From an uncultured Sulfitobacter sp. (GTDB lineage: Bacteria > Pseudomonadota > Alphaproteobacteria > Rhodobacterales > Rhodobacteraceae), in the NCBI RefSeq assembly GCF_947497275.1, contig NZ_CANMFS010000006.1, forward strand, positions 62,001 to 126,000: DNA of 64,000 nucleotides, given 5' to 3'. The translations under genes were made by a program, and so were the position numbers. This document shows, one piece after another, positions 63,884-64,000 of the stretch (its first letter is position 1; each line of letters starts with the position of its first letter). The notes below the pieces were generated by a model that made no database searches, was not told the origin of the DNA, and saw nothing but the letters and a program-made list of their open reading frames with translations.

Positions 63884-64000
63884 TCAGGCGGCGTTTTCCT
63901 GCACAAGGGATACGCCTTGGCAACACTCGTCTGTCAGAAAGGCGAGTGCAGCATTCATGGCAGTAAAGTCAGCCCGGTTCACGACCTCGCGTCCGCGCCG
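63884..64000 (-). CDS. ArsR-family regulator, C-terminal part (runs off the window)
   Basis: Only the last 38 codons are in the window. The end reads REVVNRADFTAMNAALAFLT then DECCQG, as in the C-terminal helix of ArsR/SmtB repressors with a vicinal Cys pair. The helix-turn-helix and main sensor cysteines are outside. It is upstream of the permease on the same strand with 52 bases between, so it likely controls permease-uspA. Confidence 0.75.
   Translation of the reverse strand, partial: RRGREVVNRADFTAMNAALAFLTDECCQGVSLVQENAA

Noticed and set aside
1..64000. CRISPR arrays, insertion sequences and prophage genes
   Set aside because: No regularly spaced repeats, transposase, integrase or phage structural motifs were found in any frame.

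Overview
The window looks like chromosomal DNA of a marine alphaproteobacterium of the Rhodobacterales (Roseobacter group). This is inferred from the petABC cytochrome bc1 operon with a tat-type Rieske leader, PetP/PetR-like regulators, an xseB-ispA-dxs block, a NavAb-like sodium channel, high GC with many GTG starts, and tightly packed operons with 4-base stop/start overlaps. No phage, transposase or CRISPR array is visible. The exact genus cannot be fixed from the sequence alone.

Layout. 1-14 kb: housekeeping genes on the plus strand: the tail of a probable NDUFA9-like gene, uppP, a glutamate synthase block in which gltD and gltB are separated by an SDR and a GFA gene, an SGNH lipoprotein, mtgA, a GST, queG and a hydantoinase/oxoprolinase. 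14-18 kb: oxidative damage genes (msrA/msrB, periplasmic glutathione peroxidase), an EamA transporter, a GAF histidine kinase and HU. 18-22 kb: a purine salvage pair (adenine deaminase, AMP nucleosidase). 22-28 kb: a catabolic block (VOC protein, class II aldolase, membrane fatty acid hydroxylase, acyl-CoA dehydrogenase, ADP-forming acyl-CoA ligase, CaiD-like hydratase), broken by an intergenic stretch holding two inverted copies of a short repeat.

28-39 kb is an exopolysaccharide region: a GT4 glycosyltransferase, a Wza-like export lipoprotein, an initiating sugar transferase, a CapD/WbpM-like dehydratase, YjbH and YjbF, a tiny secreted acidic protein in the place a YjbE/GfcA-like gene would occupy, then an SDR, ExoD and a voltage-gated sodium channel. 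39-49.6 kb: isoprenoid precursor genes (dxs, ispA) with xseB, a PetR/PetP-like regulator pair, ilvE, a secreted cyclase-family protein, an SDR, cobO, an EamA transporter and aroC. 49.6-54 kb: two riboswitch-controlled vitamin units pointing at each other, TPP riboswitch-thiBPQ and FMN riboswitch-ribH, with paiB diverging from the latter. 55-58 kb: petABC. 58-61 kb: a Crp/Fnr regulator, mtaB and dapF.

A tRNA-Lys(TTT) gene at 61.15 kb marks a change. The next 600 bases are less GC-rich and poorer in recognisable genes, followed by a DUF1992 gene and an ArsR-permease-UspA operon that runs off the right edge. This may be the start of an accessory island, but no integrase or direct repeat is visible here. 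The most unusual parts are the yjb-type polysaccharide secretion operon with its small acidic protein, the inverted intergenic repeat pair, and the six-gene catabolic block with a Glu-to-Asp change at the usual acyl-CoA dehydrogenase catalytic position.
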